A program made the translations under genes and the position numbers. Below are positions 8,640-16,875 of a DNA stretch of 64,000 bases, in pieces. The notes beneath the pieces were generated by a model that was not told the DNA's origin, did no database searches, and saw only the letters and a list, made by a program, of their open reading frames with translations. How positions within the stretch are numbered: position 1 is the stretch's first letter; every line of letters starts with the position of its first letter. The DNA is from DASYTH01 sp045806965. GTDB lineage: Bacteria; Actinomycetota; Actinomycetes; Mycobacteriales; Pseudonocardiaceae. The stretch covers positions 4,746 through 68,745 of the forward strand of contig JBJMIG010000081.1 in assembly GCA_045806965.1 (NCBI GenBank). Direction: 5' to 3'.

Positions 8640-10130
8640 ATGACCGCAGCAGACACGCGGAACAGGGCTGGCGCCCGGTTCGCCCGGACGGTCGGCGGGG
8701 TCGACTTCGCGGTGGCCGACCTGTCCCTGGCCGAGTTCGGCCGCAAGGAGATCCGGCTGGCCGAGCACGAGATGCCGGGTCTGATGGCGCTGCGTCGGGA
8801 GTACGCCGAGGTTTACCCGCTGCGTGGCGCGCGGGTGTCCGGCTCGCTGCACATGACGGTGCAGACCGCGGTGTTGATCGAGACGTTGGTCGCGCTCGGC
8901 GCGCAGGTGCGTTGGGCCTCGTGCAACATCTTCTCCACCCAGGACCACGCCGCGGCCGCGACGGTCCTCGGTCCGCACGGGACACCGGAGGAGCCGAAGG
9001 GTGTCCCGGTGTACGCGTGGAAGGGCGAGACGCTCGAGGAGTACTGGTGGTGCACCGAGAAGATGCTCACCTGGCCGGACGGCCCCCCGCCGAACATGCT
9101 GCTCGACGACGGCGGTGACGCGACCCTGTTGGTCCACAAGGGAACGTCGTATGAGAAGGCCGGTGTCGTGCCGCAGCCGGAGGATGGCGACGCCGAGGAG
9201 TGGAAGGTCATCCTCGAGGTGCTGCGCAGCTCGCTCGCGGCGGACGCCACCAAGTGGACTCGCACCGGGGAGGCGATCCTCGGGGTCACCGAGGAGACCA
9301 CGACCGGCGTGTTGCGGCTCTACCAACTGGCCGCGGCCGGCGAGCTGCTGTTCCCGGCGATCAACGTGAACGACTCGGTGACCAAGTCGAAGTTCGACAA
9401 CCGGTACGGCATCCGGCACTCGCTGGTGGACGGCATCAACCGGGGCACCGACGTGCTGATCGGCGGCAAGGTGGCGGTGATCTGCGGCTACGGGGATGTC
9501 GGCAAGGGCGCGGCGGAGTCGCTGCGCGGCCAGGGTGCGCGGGTGGTGGTGACCGAGATCGACCCGATCTGCGCGTTGCAGGCGGCGATGGACGGCTACG
9601 ACGTGCAGGTGCTCGATGACGTGCTGGACCGTGCCGACATCATCATCACCACGACCGGCAACAAGGACGTCGTGCGGGTGGAGCACATGGCCCGGATGAA
9701 GCACCAGGCCATCCTCGGCAACATCGGTCATTTCGACAACGAGCTGGACATGACGGGCCTGGCCCGCCACCCCGGCGTGCGCCGGATCAACATCAAGCCA
9801 CAGGTCGACGAGTGGGTGTTCCCCGACGGCCACTCGATCATCGTGCTGTCCGAGGGCCGCCTGCTGAACCTGGGCAACGCCACCGGCCACCCTTCTTTCG
9901 TGATGTCGAACAGCTTCTCCAACCAGGTCATCGCCCAGATCGAGCTGTACACCAAGAACAAGGAGTACGACAAGGAGGTCTACCGCCTCCCGAAGAAGCT
10001 GGACGAGAAGGTCGCCCGCATTCACCTCCAGGCGCTCGGCGGCAAGCTCACCAAGCTCACCAAGGACCAGGCCGAGTACATCGACGTCGACGTTGACGGC
10101 CCGTACAAGTCCGACCACTACCGCTACTGA
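8640..10130 (+). CDS. ahcY: Adenosylhomocysteinase (S-adenosyl-L-homocysteine hydrolase)
   Basis: Cytosolic NAD-dependent enzyme of 496 residues. It splits S-adenosylhomocysteine to adenosine and homocysteine and so relieves product inhibition of methyltransferases. Recognisable blocks are GSLHMTVQTAVLIETL, WASCNIFSTQDHAAAA, the NAD-binding VICGYGDVGKGAAESL (about residue 280), NIGHFDNE, and the C-terminal KSDHYRY. I place the start at ATG 8640, nine bases after GGAGG (8626-8630); the ATG at 8631 touches that site. The length agrees with actinobacterial homologues, which carry an internal insertion. In mycobacteria the gene (sahH) directly precedes tmk; here four other genes intervene. Confidence 0.97.
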   Translation: MTAADTRNRAGARFARTVGGVDFAVADLSLAEFGRKEIRLAEHEMPGLMALRREYAEVYPLRGARVSGSLHMTVQTAVLIETLVALGAQVRWASCNIFSTQDHAAAATVLGPHGTPEEPKGVPVYAWKGETLEEYWWCTEKMLTWPDGPPPNMLLDDGGDATLLVHKGTSYEKAGVVPQPEDGDAEEWKVILEVLRSSLAADATKWTRTGEAILGVTEETTTGVLRLYQLAAAGELLFPAINVNDSVTKSKFDNRYGIRHSLVDGINRGTDVLIGGKVAVICGYGDVGKGAAESLRGQGARVVVTEIDPICALQAAMDGYDVQVLDDVLDRADIIITTTGNKDVVRVEHMARMKHQAILGNIGHFDNELDMTGLARHPGVRRINIKPQVDEWVFPDGHSIIVLSEGRLLNLGNATGHPSFVMSNSFSNQVIAQIELYTKNKEYDKEVYRLPKKLDEKVARIHLQALGGKLTKLTKDQAEYIDVDVDGPYKSDHYRY

Positions 10131-10140
10131 CCTGACTTTT

Positions 10141-10197
10141 TACAGCGCAAGGTGACATTCCGCTTGTAGAAGCGAAGGAAGGTCACCTTGCGCTGTA
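10141..10197. repeat. Family 1 intergenic inverted repeat (copy 1)
   Basis: A near-perfect 57-base hairpin just after sahH. The left arm begins TACAGCGCAAGGTGAC and ends CCGCTT; the right arm is its near-complement ending CACCTTGCGCTGTA; the loop is GTA. It lies between convergent sahH and the chitosanase gene and could act as a two-way terminator. Related copies occur at 18687, 28772, 28865, 40343, 50963 and 62023. Confidence 0.9.
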
Positions 10198-10270
10198 TGG
10201 CTGAAGGCGAAGGACTCGCGGGGCCGGCCGGATCGCCAGGCGGCACAGGGCGATCCGGCCGGAACAGCCG

Positions 10271-10990
10271 CTAGTTGTTGGCTACGAAGGTGTTCGCCAG
10301 GCCCTGGCCGACCGATGTGGCCTGAGAGTTGCTCTCGATCGGGGAGACCCGTGAGTTCTTGAAGCAGATGTAGGTGACCGGGCCGTCCGTGCCGCCGGTG
10401 GACGGATCCGGGTCGATGCCAAGGTCCCGCGCGGTCGCGTAGGACGCCTCACCGATGATCGCGGTCGGACCGGTGTCGCCGATCACCGTGTACAGCACCC
10501 GGTTGTTGAAGATCACCGCGCAGGAGCCGGCGCCGCGCAACCCGGACGAGGTGTACCGCCAGGTGTTGCTCGGGCTCGGTACCACGATGTAGTGCAACGA
10601 ATCGGCGCGCAGCGGCCGCCCATCGGACTGGTGGAACGCGGTGTCCGCCTGGAAGCAGCAGTCGGTGTCCTCGTTGCAGTTCGAGGTGCGCTGCCCGTCG
10701 CAGTCGATGTCCATGTCGGCGCGCCACCACACCGCGCCGTTGGAATCGCACACCGGAACGGTCCGGCCGGTTTCCTCGTCGGTCCGGAACTTTCCGTTGG
10801 AGATCTGGTTGCAGCTGCTGGTCTTGGCCAGCAGCGCGCTCGCACTCGGTCCGGCGAGCACGCCGGCCCCGGCCTGGGCCGAGACAGGCACCGAAGTTTG
10901 CCCCGAAGTTTGCGGCGAAGCCGAGGTCGCCGCTGGCGCGACCGAGGCGGCGGCCAGCATGGTGGCCGCGACGATGAGAAGCTTCCGCAT
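10271..10990 (-). CDS. Secreted glycoside hydrolase family 75 chitosanase
   Basis: Protein of 239 residues with a Sec signal peptide (MRKLLIVAATMLAAA, cleavage likely near Ala-Ser-Ala around residue 24) and an Ala/Ser/Pro-rich linker. The GH75 domain runs from about Cys60 to the end. The family's catalytic Asp and Glu are nine residues apart; here GDTGPTAIIGEAS gives Asp172 and Glu181 with that spacing. WWRADMDIDCDG and DTDCCFQADTAFHQ are typical, and several cysteines suggest disulfides. It probably cleaves chitosan outside the cell. GGAAGGG precedes the ATG by six bases. No carbohydrate-binding module is present. The gene is an accessory insertion in the conserved sahH-tmk region. Confidence 0.88.
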   Translation of the reverse strand: MRKLLIVAATMLAAASVAPAATSASPQTSGQTSVPVSAQAGAGVLAGPSASALLAKTSSCNQISNGKFRTDEETGRTVPVCDSNGAVWWRADMDIDCDGQRTSNCNEDTDCCFQADTAFHQSDGRPLRADSLHYIVVPSPSNTWRYTSSGLRGAGSCAVIFNNRVLYTVIGDTGPTAIIGEASYATARDLGIDPDPSTGGTDGPVTYICFKNSRVSPIESNSQATSVGQGLANTFVANN

Positions 10991-11004
10991 GATTCACCCT
11001 TCCG

Positions 11005-11021
11005 TTAGTAAACCTTCCTAT
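11005..11021 (-). promoter_or_regulatory. Imperfect palindrome upstream of the chitosanase gene (possible CsnR-type operator)
   Basis: On the gene strand this reads ATAGGAAGGTTTACTAA, an imperfect palindrome (outer TAG..CTA, inner AA..TT) 14 bases before the start codon. It resembles the AGGAAA/TTTCCT palindrome reported upstream of chitosanase genes in other actinomycetes, as I recall it. No regulator gene is adjacent. Confidence 0.4.
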
Positions 11022-11155
11022 CTATCAGCGCGGCCTCTCCACTATGTCGGCGGCCGCGCGGCATGGCAAGGGCCTAGCGAAATCACACCGGGTGCGATTA
11101 CCTCTCCTGGCAACGAAAGTCGCCGCCACGGGATGTGGCAGACGAAGGGACGTAC

Positions 11156-12406
11156 ATGCCGACCATCGCGATCGTGGGCGCCGGAATCTCCGGCCTGCAC
11201 CTGGCTTTGCGCTTGCAGCAGGCCGGGATGCCCACCACCCTGTACACCGAGCGCGGCGCCGAGGAGCTGGCCGAGGGTCGCCCGGTCAACCTGGTGGTGC
11301 GGTTCGAGCACACCAGGGAACGGGACCGCGTGCTCGGGGTGGATCACTGGGACCGGCCCGAGTGCGGCATGTACGGCGTTGGTTTCTCCGCGCTCGGCGG
11401 CGAGTTGGCACTCGAGTTCTTCGGCTCGCTGACCCGGCCGGCCAGCGCGGTGGACTTCCGGATCTACCTGCCTCGCCTGTTGTCCGACTACGCCGAGCGC
11501 GGCGGCACGGTCGACCGGATCACCGCGGGCGCGCCGGCCATCGCCGCCATCGCCGACCGGCACGACCTGGTGGTGGTCTCCAGCGGGCGGCGCTCCATCG
11601 CCGAGCTGTTCCCCCGCGATCCCGCCCGCTCGCCGTACACCGCCCCGCAGCGGATCATCACCGCCGGGTACTTCACCGGCATCGCGCCGATGCCCGAGGG
11701 CGGCGTCCACTTTCAGCTCTGTCCCGGGGTGGGAGAGGTCTTCTGCACCCGGATGCTGTCCGTCGGCGGCCTCGCGCACGGGCTGAACATCGAAGCCGTT
11801 CCGGGCGGCCCGCTCGAGCGGGTGGCCCACCTGTCCTACGACGAGGATCCGGCGGGCTTCCGGCGCAGCGTGCTGCGCCTGCTCGCCGAGCACGCGCCGG
11901 CGTTGCGGGCCCGGGTGGACGAGCGGATCTTCGACCTGGTTCGGCCGATCGACCTGCTGAAGGGTGCGATCACGCCGACGGTGCGGACCGGCTGGGCGGC
12001 ACTGCCGGAAGGCGGTTACGCCATGGCGCTCGGCGATGCGTGGGTGGTCAACGACCCGGTCGTCGGCCAGGGGGCCAACCTCGGCTCGCACAGCGCGTTC
12101 GTGCTCGCCGACGCGATCCTCGCCGGCCCCCCGTACGACGAGGCCTTCTGCCGCGCCGCCGAAGCACGGATGTGGGAGTTCGGCCGGTCGGCAACCGAAT
12201 GGAGCAACGCGTTCCTGATGCCGCCGGCGCCGCACGCGATCGAGCTGCTCGCCGGCGCCACCCAGGACCGCCGGATCGCCGACGCGTTCGCGGACAACTT
12301 CAACGACCCGCAGGAGATGTGGCGGTTGCTCGGCTCCCCTGCCGAGACCAGGGCCTGGCTCGCCGAGTTCGGCGCTTCACCTACTCTTGCCGCGGCCCCG
12401 GGCTAG
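11156..12406 (+). CDS. Styrene/indole monooxygenase family (StyA-like) FAD-dependent oxygenase
   Basis: Protein of 416 residues. The N-terminal Rossmann motif IAIVGAGISGLHLALRLQ binds FAD, and the central part matches the StyA catalytic domain (GRPVNLVVRFEHTRERDR, then VVVSSGRRSIAELFPRD). A late GDAWVVNDPVVGQGANLGSH segment resembles the GD motif that contacts the FAD ribityl chain. Known family members epoxidise styrene or indole with FADH2 from a partner reductase; no StyB-like reductase is nearby, so a housekeeping reductase would have to serve. ATG 11156 is chosen because GAAGGGA lies six bases upstream. Substrate unknown. Confidence 0.8.
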   Translation: MPTIAIVGAGISGLHLALRLQQAGMPTTLYTERGAEELAEGRPVNLVVRFEHTRERDRVLGVDHWDRPECGMYGVGFSALGGELALEFFGSLTRPASAVDFRIYLPRLLSDYAERGGTVDRITAGAPAIAAIADRHDLVVVSSGRRSIAELFPRDPARSPYTAPQRIITAGYFTGIAPMPEGGVHFQLCPGVGEVFCTRMLSVGGLAHGLNIEAVPGGPLERVAHLSYDEDPAGFRRSVLRLLAEHAPALRARVDERIFDLVRPIDLLKGAITPTVRTGWAALPEGGYAMALGDAWVVNDPVVGQGANLGSHSAFVLADAILAGPPYDEAFCRAAEARMWEFGRSATEWSNAFLMPPAPHAIELLAGATQDRRIADAFADNFNDPQEMWRLLGSPAETRAWLAEFGASPTLAAAPG

Positions 12407-12447
12407 ACTTCCTGGGCTGAGTTCCGCGTCGAGTCGGGGAGACGCCT

Positions 12448-13200
12448 GTGCCGAGCTGCGGCCATGTGGACACACTGGTCAGCGAGCCGCGCGGACCGTT
12501 CTTCGGCCCGCTCGCCCACGGGTTCGCCTGCGGTGCCCACATTCCGGTGCACAACGCGCAGCCGTGGAACGCGCTGGTCGATCCGGCCAGCGGCGGCGAG
12601 GAGACCCGCGAGTCGCTGCGGGACAGTTGGGGCATCACCGGTGCGCGGGAGTGGCGCGAGCAGGCCGACTACCTCCTGGCCGGGGAGAACGTGGGGCCGG
12701 AGACCGACCAGGTGCTGTACCTGCGGCGGGACCTGATCGCCCGGCACGGACGGTGTGACCTGCCGCTGTGGCGCGAGGCGATCGGGCGCTGGGCGCAGTG
12801 GCGGGGGGTGGGCGCCGAGGTTGCGCGGGAGTGCAGCGACAACGCCGGCGTGATCACCCGGTACGAGGCCCGGTTTCGGGCGGACGGCCTGCTGCCGCCC
12901 GACGGCATGGTCAACTCGGTGCTCGGCTACGACTTCGGCCGCGCGGTCAACATGGCCCGCTGGGGTTACGGCGGCGGCTTCTGCGACCTGCGCACCGCCG
13001 AGAAGCTGGTGTCGCGGGCCGGTCAGCTGGTTCGTCAGCTCTACGTGAGCTGGGCCGATTTCGGCGCCGGATACGCCCTCGGCCGGGTGCTCCGGTTCGA
13101 CAACGAGGAGTACGGGCACATGTACGAGTCGGTGCTCGGCCCGCACCGGATGCTGACCTTTGAGTCGACCAGCCCCTGGCGGCACATCCCGTTCTCGTAG
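12448..13200 (+). CDS. DUF1266 domain-containing protein
   Basis: Cytosolic protein of 250 residues with no signal peptide or membrane helix. The C-terminal two thirds match the DUF1266 pattern: ESLRDSWGITGAREW near residue 53, then AYDFGRAVNMARWGY-like and tryptophan-rich segments (VLGYDFGRAVNMARWG around 163; LYVSWADFGAGYALGR around 200). Function unknown. The GTG at 12448 follows GGGGAG by six bases. The gene lies 41 bases after the monooxygenase gene and 11 bases before tmk, on the same strand, so all three may be cotranscribed. Confidence 0.8.
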   Translation: MPSCGHVDTLVSEPRGPFFGPLAHGFACGAHIPVHNAQPWNALVDPASGGEETRESLRDSWGITGAREWREQADYLLAGENVGPETDQVLYLRRDLIARHGRCDLPLWREAIGRWAQWRGVGAEVARECSDNAGVITRYEARFRADGLLPPDGMVNSVLGYDFGRAVNMARWGYGGGFCDLRTAEKLVSRAGQLVRQLYVSWADFGAGYALGRVLRFDNEEYGHMYESVLGPHRMLTFESTSPWRHIPFS

Positions 13201-13211
13201 GGTGGCTCGCC

Positions 13212-13850
13212 GTGGGACGGCTGATCGTGATCGAGGGCCTCGACGGCGCCGGCAAGCGCACCCTGGCCGACACGTTGACCTCGGCCATGGCCGAGCGCGG
13301 CGCGACCGTGTCCCGGCTGGCCTTTCCCCGCTACGGCGCGGACGTGCACGCCGACCTGGTGCGCGAAGCGCTGCACGGCAGGCTCGGTGACCTCGGCGAC
13401 TCGGTGCACGGCATGGCGGTGCTGTTCGCGCTGGACCGGCAGGCGGCGGCCGGTCGGATTCGGACCGACCTGGCGGCGCACGACGTCGTGCTGCTCGACC
13501 GCTACGTGGCGTCCAACGCCGCCTACGGCGCGGCCCGGCTGCACCAGGACGCCAACGGGGAGTTCGTCGCCTGGGTGCGTGCCATCGAGGTGGACCGGTT
13601 CGGCCTGCCGGTGCCGGATCTGCACCTGCTGCTGCGGGTGCCCCCGGAGTTGGCCGCCCGGCGCTCGGTGCACCGCGAGCGCACCGAGTCCGACCGCGGG
13701 CGGGACAACTGGGAGGCCGACGGCGACCTGCAGGCCCGCTGCGCCGAGGTGTACGACCAGCTCGCCGCGGTCGGCTGGCTCAGCCCGTGGCGGGTCGTCG
13801 ACGGCACCGCCACGGTGGACTTCGTGGCACTGGCCGGGCTGGTCGGCTGA
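13212..13850 (+). CDS. tmk: Thymidylate kinase
   Basis: dTMP kinase of 212 residues, phosphorylating dTMP to dTDP for DNA synthesis. The P-loop region IEGLDGAGKRTLAD carries the GAGKRT form seen in mycobacterial Tmk, and LLDRYVASNAAYG holds the DR(Y) substrate motif around residue 95. The lid region near 155 (HRERTESDRGRDNWE) is arginine-rich. Start is GTG 13212. Its position upstream of mtrA matches Rv3247c, although a VOC-protein gene on the opposite strand is inserted between tmk and mtrA here. Confidence 0.95.
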   Translation: MGRLIVIEGLDGAGKRTLADTLTSAMAERGATVSRLAFPRYGADVHADLVREALHGRLGDLGDSVHGMAVLFALDRQAAAGRIRTDLAAHDVVLLDRYVASNAAYGAARLHQDANGEFVAWVRAIEVDRFGLPVPDLHLLLRVPPELAARRSVHRERTESDRGRDNWEADGDLQARCAEVYDQLAAVGWLSPWRVVDGTATVDFVALAGLVG

Positions 13851-13851
13851 G

Positions 13852-14334
13852 CTACAGCGCCCCGACCAGCTCCGCACCCCAGCGCGCGATCTCCGCGTCG
13901 ATGTCCAGCCGCTTGACGGCCGGCGTCTCCTCCATCTCGACGGTGACCCGGTCGCGCGGCACGAACCAGGAGACCTCGAACTCGATATCGTCGGGATCCT
14001 TGCCGTACAGCGACTTCGACACGACGTGGTCGGAGGCGCCGACCAGCGCCCCGCTGCTGGTCAGCCGCTCGGCGAAGCCGGCCAGCTCGGCCAGCGTGTT
14101 CACCGACCAGGCCAGGTGGTAGAGCCCGACCGAGGGCCCGCCGTGCGGTACGGCGTCCGCTCCGACACCGAACAGACCGAGGTCGTGATCGTTGTCCGAG
14201 TCGGCGGCGCGCAGGAACGCCATGTTGGGCAGCTCGTGGACCACCCGGAAGCCGAGGACGTCGGTGTAGAACGCGACGCTGCGCTCGACATCGGAGACGT
14301 AGAGCACGGCATGGTTGAGCCGGCGGATGCCCAT
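13852..14334 (-). CDS. VOC-superfamily protein (glyoxalase/extradiol dioxygenase fold)
   Basis: A 160-residue protein starting MGIRRLNHAVLYVSDVERSV, the classic first beta-alpha unit of the vicinal oxygen chelate fold with a metal-ligand His. A second repeat gives SVGLYHLAWSVNTLAELA (second His), and DDIEFEVSW supplies a likely Glu ligand. It could be a dioxygenase, isomerase or resistance protein; sequence alone does not decide. I prefer ATG 14334, since GGGAGG precedes it by about six bases, over the in-frame ATG at 14361. It ends two bases after the convergent tmk stop. Confidence 0.82.
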   Translation of the reverse strand: MGIRRLNHAVLYVSDVERSVAFYTDVLGFRVVHELPNMAFLRAADSDNDHDLGLFGVGADAVPHGGPSVGLYHLAWSVNTLAELAGFAERLTSSGALVGASDHVVSKSLYGKDPDDIEFEVSWFVPRDRVTVEMEETPAVKRLDIDAEIARWGAELVGAL

Positions 14335-14437
14335 CTGCACCTCCCAGGACGGATAATTCAAGTTTCAACGGTACCGGTCACCAGGTCGCCGGTGGGTGCC
14401 GACGAGGACACCGCGTCCGAGGTGCGACGATGTAGCC

Positions 14438-15115
14438 ATGAAGGCACGTGTGCTGGTCGTGGACGACGACCCCGCCCTGGCTGAGATGCTGACGATCGTG
14501 CTGCGTGGCGAGGGTTTCGACACCGCGGTGGTGTCCGACGGCCCCCGCGCGCTGCCCGCGCTGCGCGAGCTCAAGCCGGATCTGGTGCTGCTCGACCTGA
14601 TGCTGCCCGGGATGAACGGCATCGACGTCTGCAAGGCCATCCGCGGCGAGTCCGGTGTGCCGATCGTGATGCTGACCGCGAAGAGCGACACCGTGGACAT
14701 CGTCCTCGGCCTCGAGTCCGGCGCCGACGACTACGTGGTGAAGCCGTTCAAACCCAAGGAGTTAGTGGCCAGGGTGCGGGCCCGGCTGCGGCGCACCGAG
14801 GCCGAGCCGGCCGAGACGCTGACCATCGGTGACCTCAGCATCGACGTGCCCGGCCACGAGGTCACCAGGGAGGGAGTGGCGATCCAGCTGACCCCGCTCG
14901 AGTTCGACCTGCTGGTGGCGCTGGCCCGTAAGCCGCGCCAGGTGTTCACCAGGGAGGTGCTGCTCGAGCAGGTCTGGGGCTACCGGCACGCGGCGGACAC
15001 CCGGCTGGTGAACGTCCATGTGCAACGACTGCGTTCCAAGGTGGAGAAGGATCCCGAACACCCGGTTGTCGTACTGACCGTGCGCGGTGTTGGCTACAAG
15101 GCAGGCCCACCGTGA
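14438..15115 (+). CDS. mtrA: Response regulator MtrA (OmpR/PhoB family)
   Basis: Two-domain regulator of 225 residues. The receiver has the acidic pocket VDDDP, the phosphorylated Asp53 in LVLLDLMLPGMNG, Thr80 and Lys102 (VVKPFKPKE). The winged-helix DNA-binding domain spans about residues 130-225 and ends RGVGYKAG. It is near identical in layout to mycobacterial MtrA, which controls cell division, peptidoglycan and osmotic-response genes. Start ATG 14438 gives the usual length; a longer in-frame reading from 14396 adds residues not seen in homologues. It forms the mtrA-mtrB-lpqB operon. Confidence 0.96.
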   Translation: MKARVLVVDDDPALAEMLTIVLRGEGFDTAVVSDGPRALPALRELKPDLVLLDLMLPGMNGIDVCKAIRGESGVPIVMLTAKSDTVDIVLGLESGADDYVVKPFKPKELVARVRARLRRTEAEPAETLTIGDLSIDVPGHEVTREGVAIQLTPLEFDLLVALARKPRQVFTREVLLEQVWGYRHAADTRLVNVHVQRLRSKVEKDPEHPVVVLTVRGVGYKAGPP

Positions 15116-15141
15116 CCGATGCGGGGGAGACGGCGAGGTAA

Positions 15142-16875
15142 GTGGACGGGTTAGTGACGCGACGGCTCCGGTCGGCAGCGCGGTACGCGAACCGGCTTGT
15201 CGCGTTCGGCCGCCGGCAGGCCGGCTCGTTCGGCGTGCTGTGGCGGCGTTCGCTTCAGGTGCGGGTGACGATCTCGACCTTGGCGATGTCCTCGGCCGTG
15301 GTGTTCGTGCTGGGCATGGTGCTGCAGTTCCAGATCACCCAGCGGCTGCTCGAGACCAAGCAGGATGCCGCGGTGAAGGCGACGCAGAACGCCGCGCAGG
15401 TGGTCGACCGCGAGCTGCTCGGCGTGAACGCCGGCTCGGACGCCGTGGAAAGCCGGCTGGTCAGCGCCCTGAACAAGCTGGTCAGCGCGCCGCCGGGGGA
15501 GCCGGGCACGGCATCGTCCGCGGCCGGCGCGTTCGAGCCGGTGCTGGCCAGCGACGCGCCGGGTCGGCCGGTGAGCGAGCAGGAGCACGCCGGGCCGTAC
15601 GACGACGTGCGGCCGGCGCTGCGCCAGTTCGTGCAGTCCGGCAAGCTCGCCTACCAGATCTACACGGTGCCGAGGGAGAACGGGCGCAGCACCACGTTCC
15701 TGATGGTGGGCTCCCCGGTGGCCAACGTGAACCAGTCGCTTCAGCTGTACATGCTCTTCCCGCTCACCGCCGAGCAGAACACGATCTCCCTGGTCCAGAA
15801 CACGCTGATCGTCGGCGGGATGGTGCTCCTGCTGCTCCTCGCCGGCATCGCCAACCTGGTGACCAGGCAGGTGGTCCGTCCGGTGCGCGGCGCCGCCCAG
15901 GCCGCCGAGCGGTTCGCCGAAGGGGATCTGGACGAGCGGCTGCCGGTGATCGGCGAGGACGACCTGGCCCGGCTCGCCCAGTCGTACAACGCGATGGCGG
16001 AGAGCATCCAGCGGCAGATCCGGCAGCTCGAGGAGTTCGGCACACTTCAGCGGCGGTTCACCTCCGACGTCTCACACGAGCTGCGCACCCCGCTGACCAC
16101 CGTGCGGATGGCCGCCGACGTGCTGCACGCGTCGCGCGCCCAGTTCCCTGCCGGGCTGGCCAGGTCCACCGAGCTGCTGGTCGATGAGCTCGACCGGTTC
16201 GAGTCGCTGCTCGCCGACCTGCTGGAGATCAGCCGGCTGGACGCGGGCGTGGAGGACCTGATCGCCGATCTCGTCGACCTGCGTCCGGTCGCCAGGCGTG
16301 CGGCCGAGTCGGTGCGCCGGATCGCGGCCACCGCCGGATCGGAGGTGGTGCTCGAGCTGCCCGACGTCGAGGCCACCGCCGAGGTGGAGTCCCGCCGGGT
16401 GGAGCGAATCCTGCGCAACCTGCTGGCCAACGCCATCGACCACGGCGAGGGCCGGCCGGTGGTGCTGCACATGGCGGTGAGCGACGACGCGGTCGCGATG
16501 ACGGTGCGGGACGACGGCGTAGGGCTGCGGCCAGGCGAGGCCGACCTGGTGTTCAACCGGTTCTGGCGGGCCGACCCGTCGCGCAACCGGCACACCGGCG
16601 GAACCGGGCTGGGTCTGGCGATCAGCCTGGAGGACGCGCGGTTGCACGGCGGCGGGCTGGACGCCTGGGGTGAGCCGGGCAACGGCGCCTGCTTCCGGCT
16701 CACGCTGCCGAGGCGGCAGGGCGAGCACTATGTGCGTAGTCCGCTGGACCTGCCGGGCGAGCCGGACACCGTGATCATGGCGCCGGTCTCCCTGCCGCAC
16801 GAGCTGGATTCCTTGCCCGGCAACGGCAAGTCCGAACACGCTCGGCGGGCGGCCGAGCGCGAGGAGGTCTGGTGA
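15142..16875 (+). CDS. mtrB: Sensor histidine kinase MtrB
   Basis: Membrane histidine kinase of 577 residues, partner of MtrA. The first transmembrane helix is at about 45-67, the extracellular sensor at about 70-210 and the second helix at about 213-235. HAMP follows (VRPVRGAAQAAERFAEGDLD). The dimerisation domain carries His312 in SDVSHELRTPLTTVR, and the ATPase domain has LLANAIDHGE (N box), VRDDGVG (G1) and GGTGLGLAI (G2). The GTG start is 27 bases after mtrA. The last four bases overlap lpqB, so kinase and lipoprotein are translationally coupled. The C-terminal tail after residue 535 is polar and variable in the family. Confidence 0.96.
   Translation: MDGLVTRRLRSAARYANRLVAFGRRQAGSFGVLWRRSLQVRVTISTLAMSSAVVFVLGMVLQFQITQRLLETKQDAAVKATQNAAQVVDRELLGVNAGSDAVESRLVSALNKLVSAPPGEPGTASSAAGAFEPVLASDAPGRPVSEQEHAGPYDDVRPALRQFVQSGKLAYQIYTVPRENGRSTTFLMVGSPVANVNQSLQLYMLFPLTAEQNTISLVQNTLIVGGMVLLLLLAGIANLVTRQVVRPVRGAAQAAERFAEGDLDERLPVIGEDDLARLAQSYNAMAESIQRQIRQLEEFGTLQRRFTSDVSHELRTPLTTVRMAADVLHASRAQFPAGLARSTELLVDELDRFESLLADLLEISRLDAGVEDLIADLVDLRPVARRAAESVRRIAATAGSEVVLELPDVEATAEVESRRVERILRNLLANAIDHGEGRPVVLHMAVSDDAVAMTVRDDGVGLRPGEADLVFNRFWRADPSRNRHTGGTGLGLAISLEDARLHGGGLDAWGEPGNGACFRLTLPRRQGEHYVRSPLDLPGEPDTVIMAPVSLPHELDSLPGNGKSEHARRAAEREEVW

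Noticed and set aside
10141..10197. Family 1 repeats as insertion-sequence ends
   Set aside because: No transposase frame lies between or near any copies, and the units are only about 50 bases long. A non-autonomous element remains possible.
10271..13200. Natural-product gene cluster (oxygenase, DUF1266, chitosanase)
   Set aside because: No synthase, carrier protein, precursor peptide or dedicated transporter. The genes look unrelated in function.
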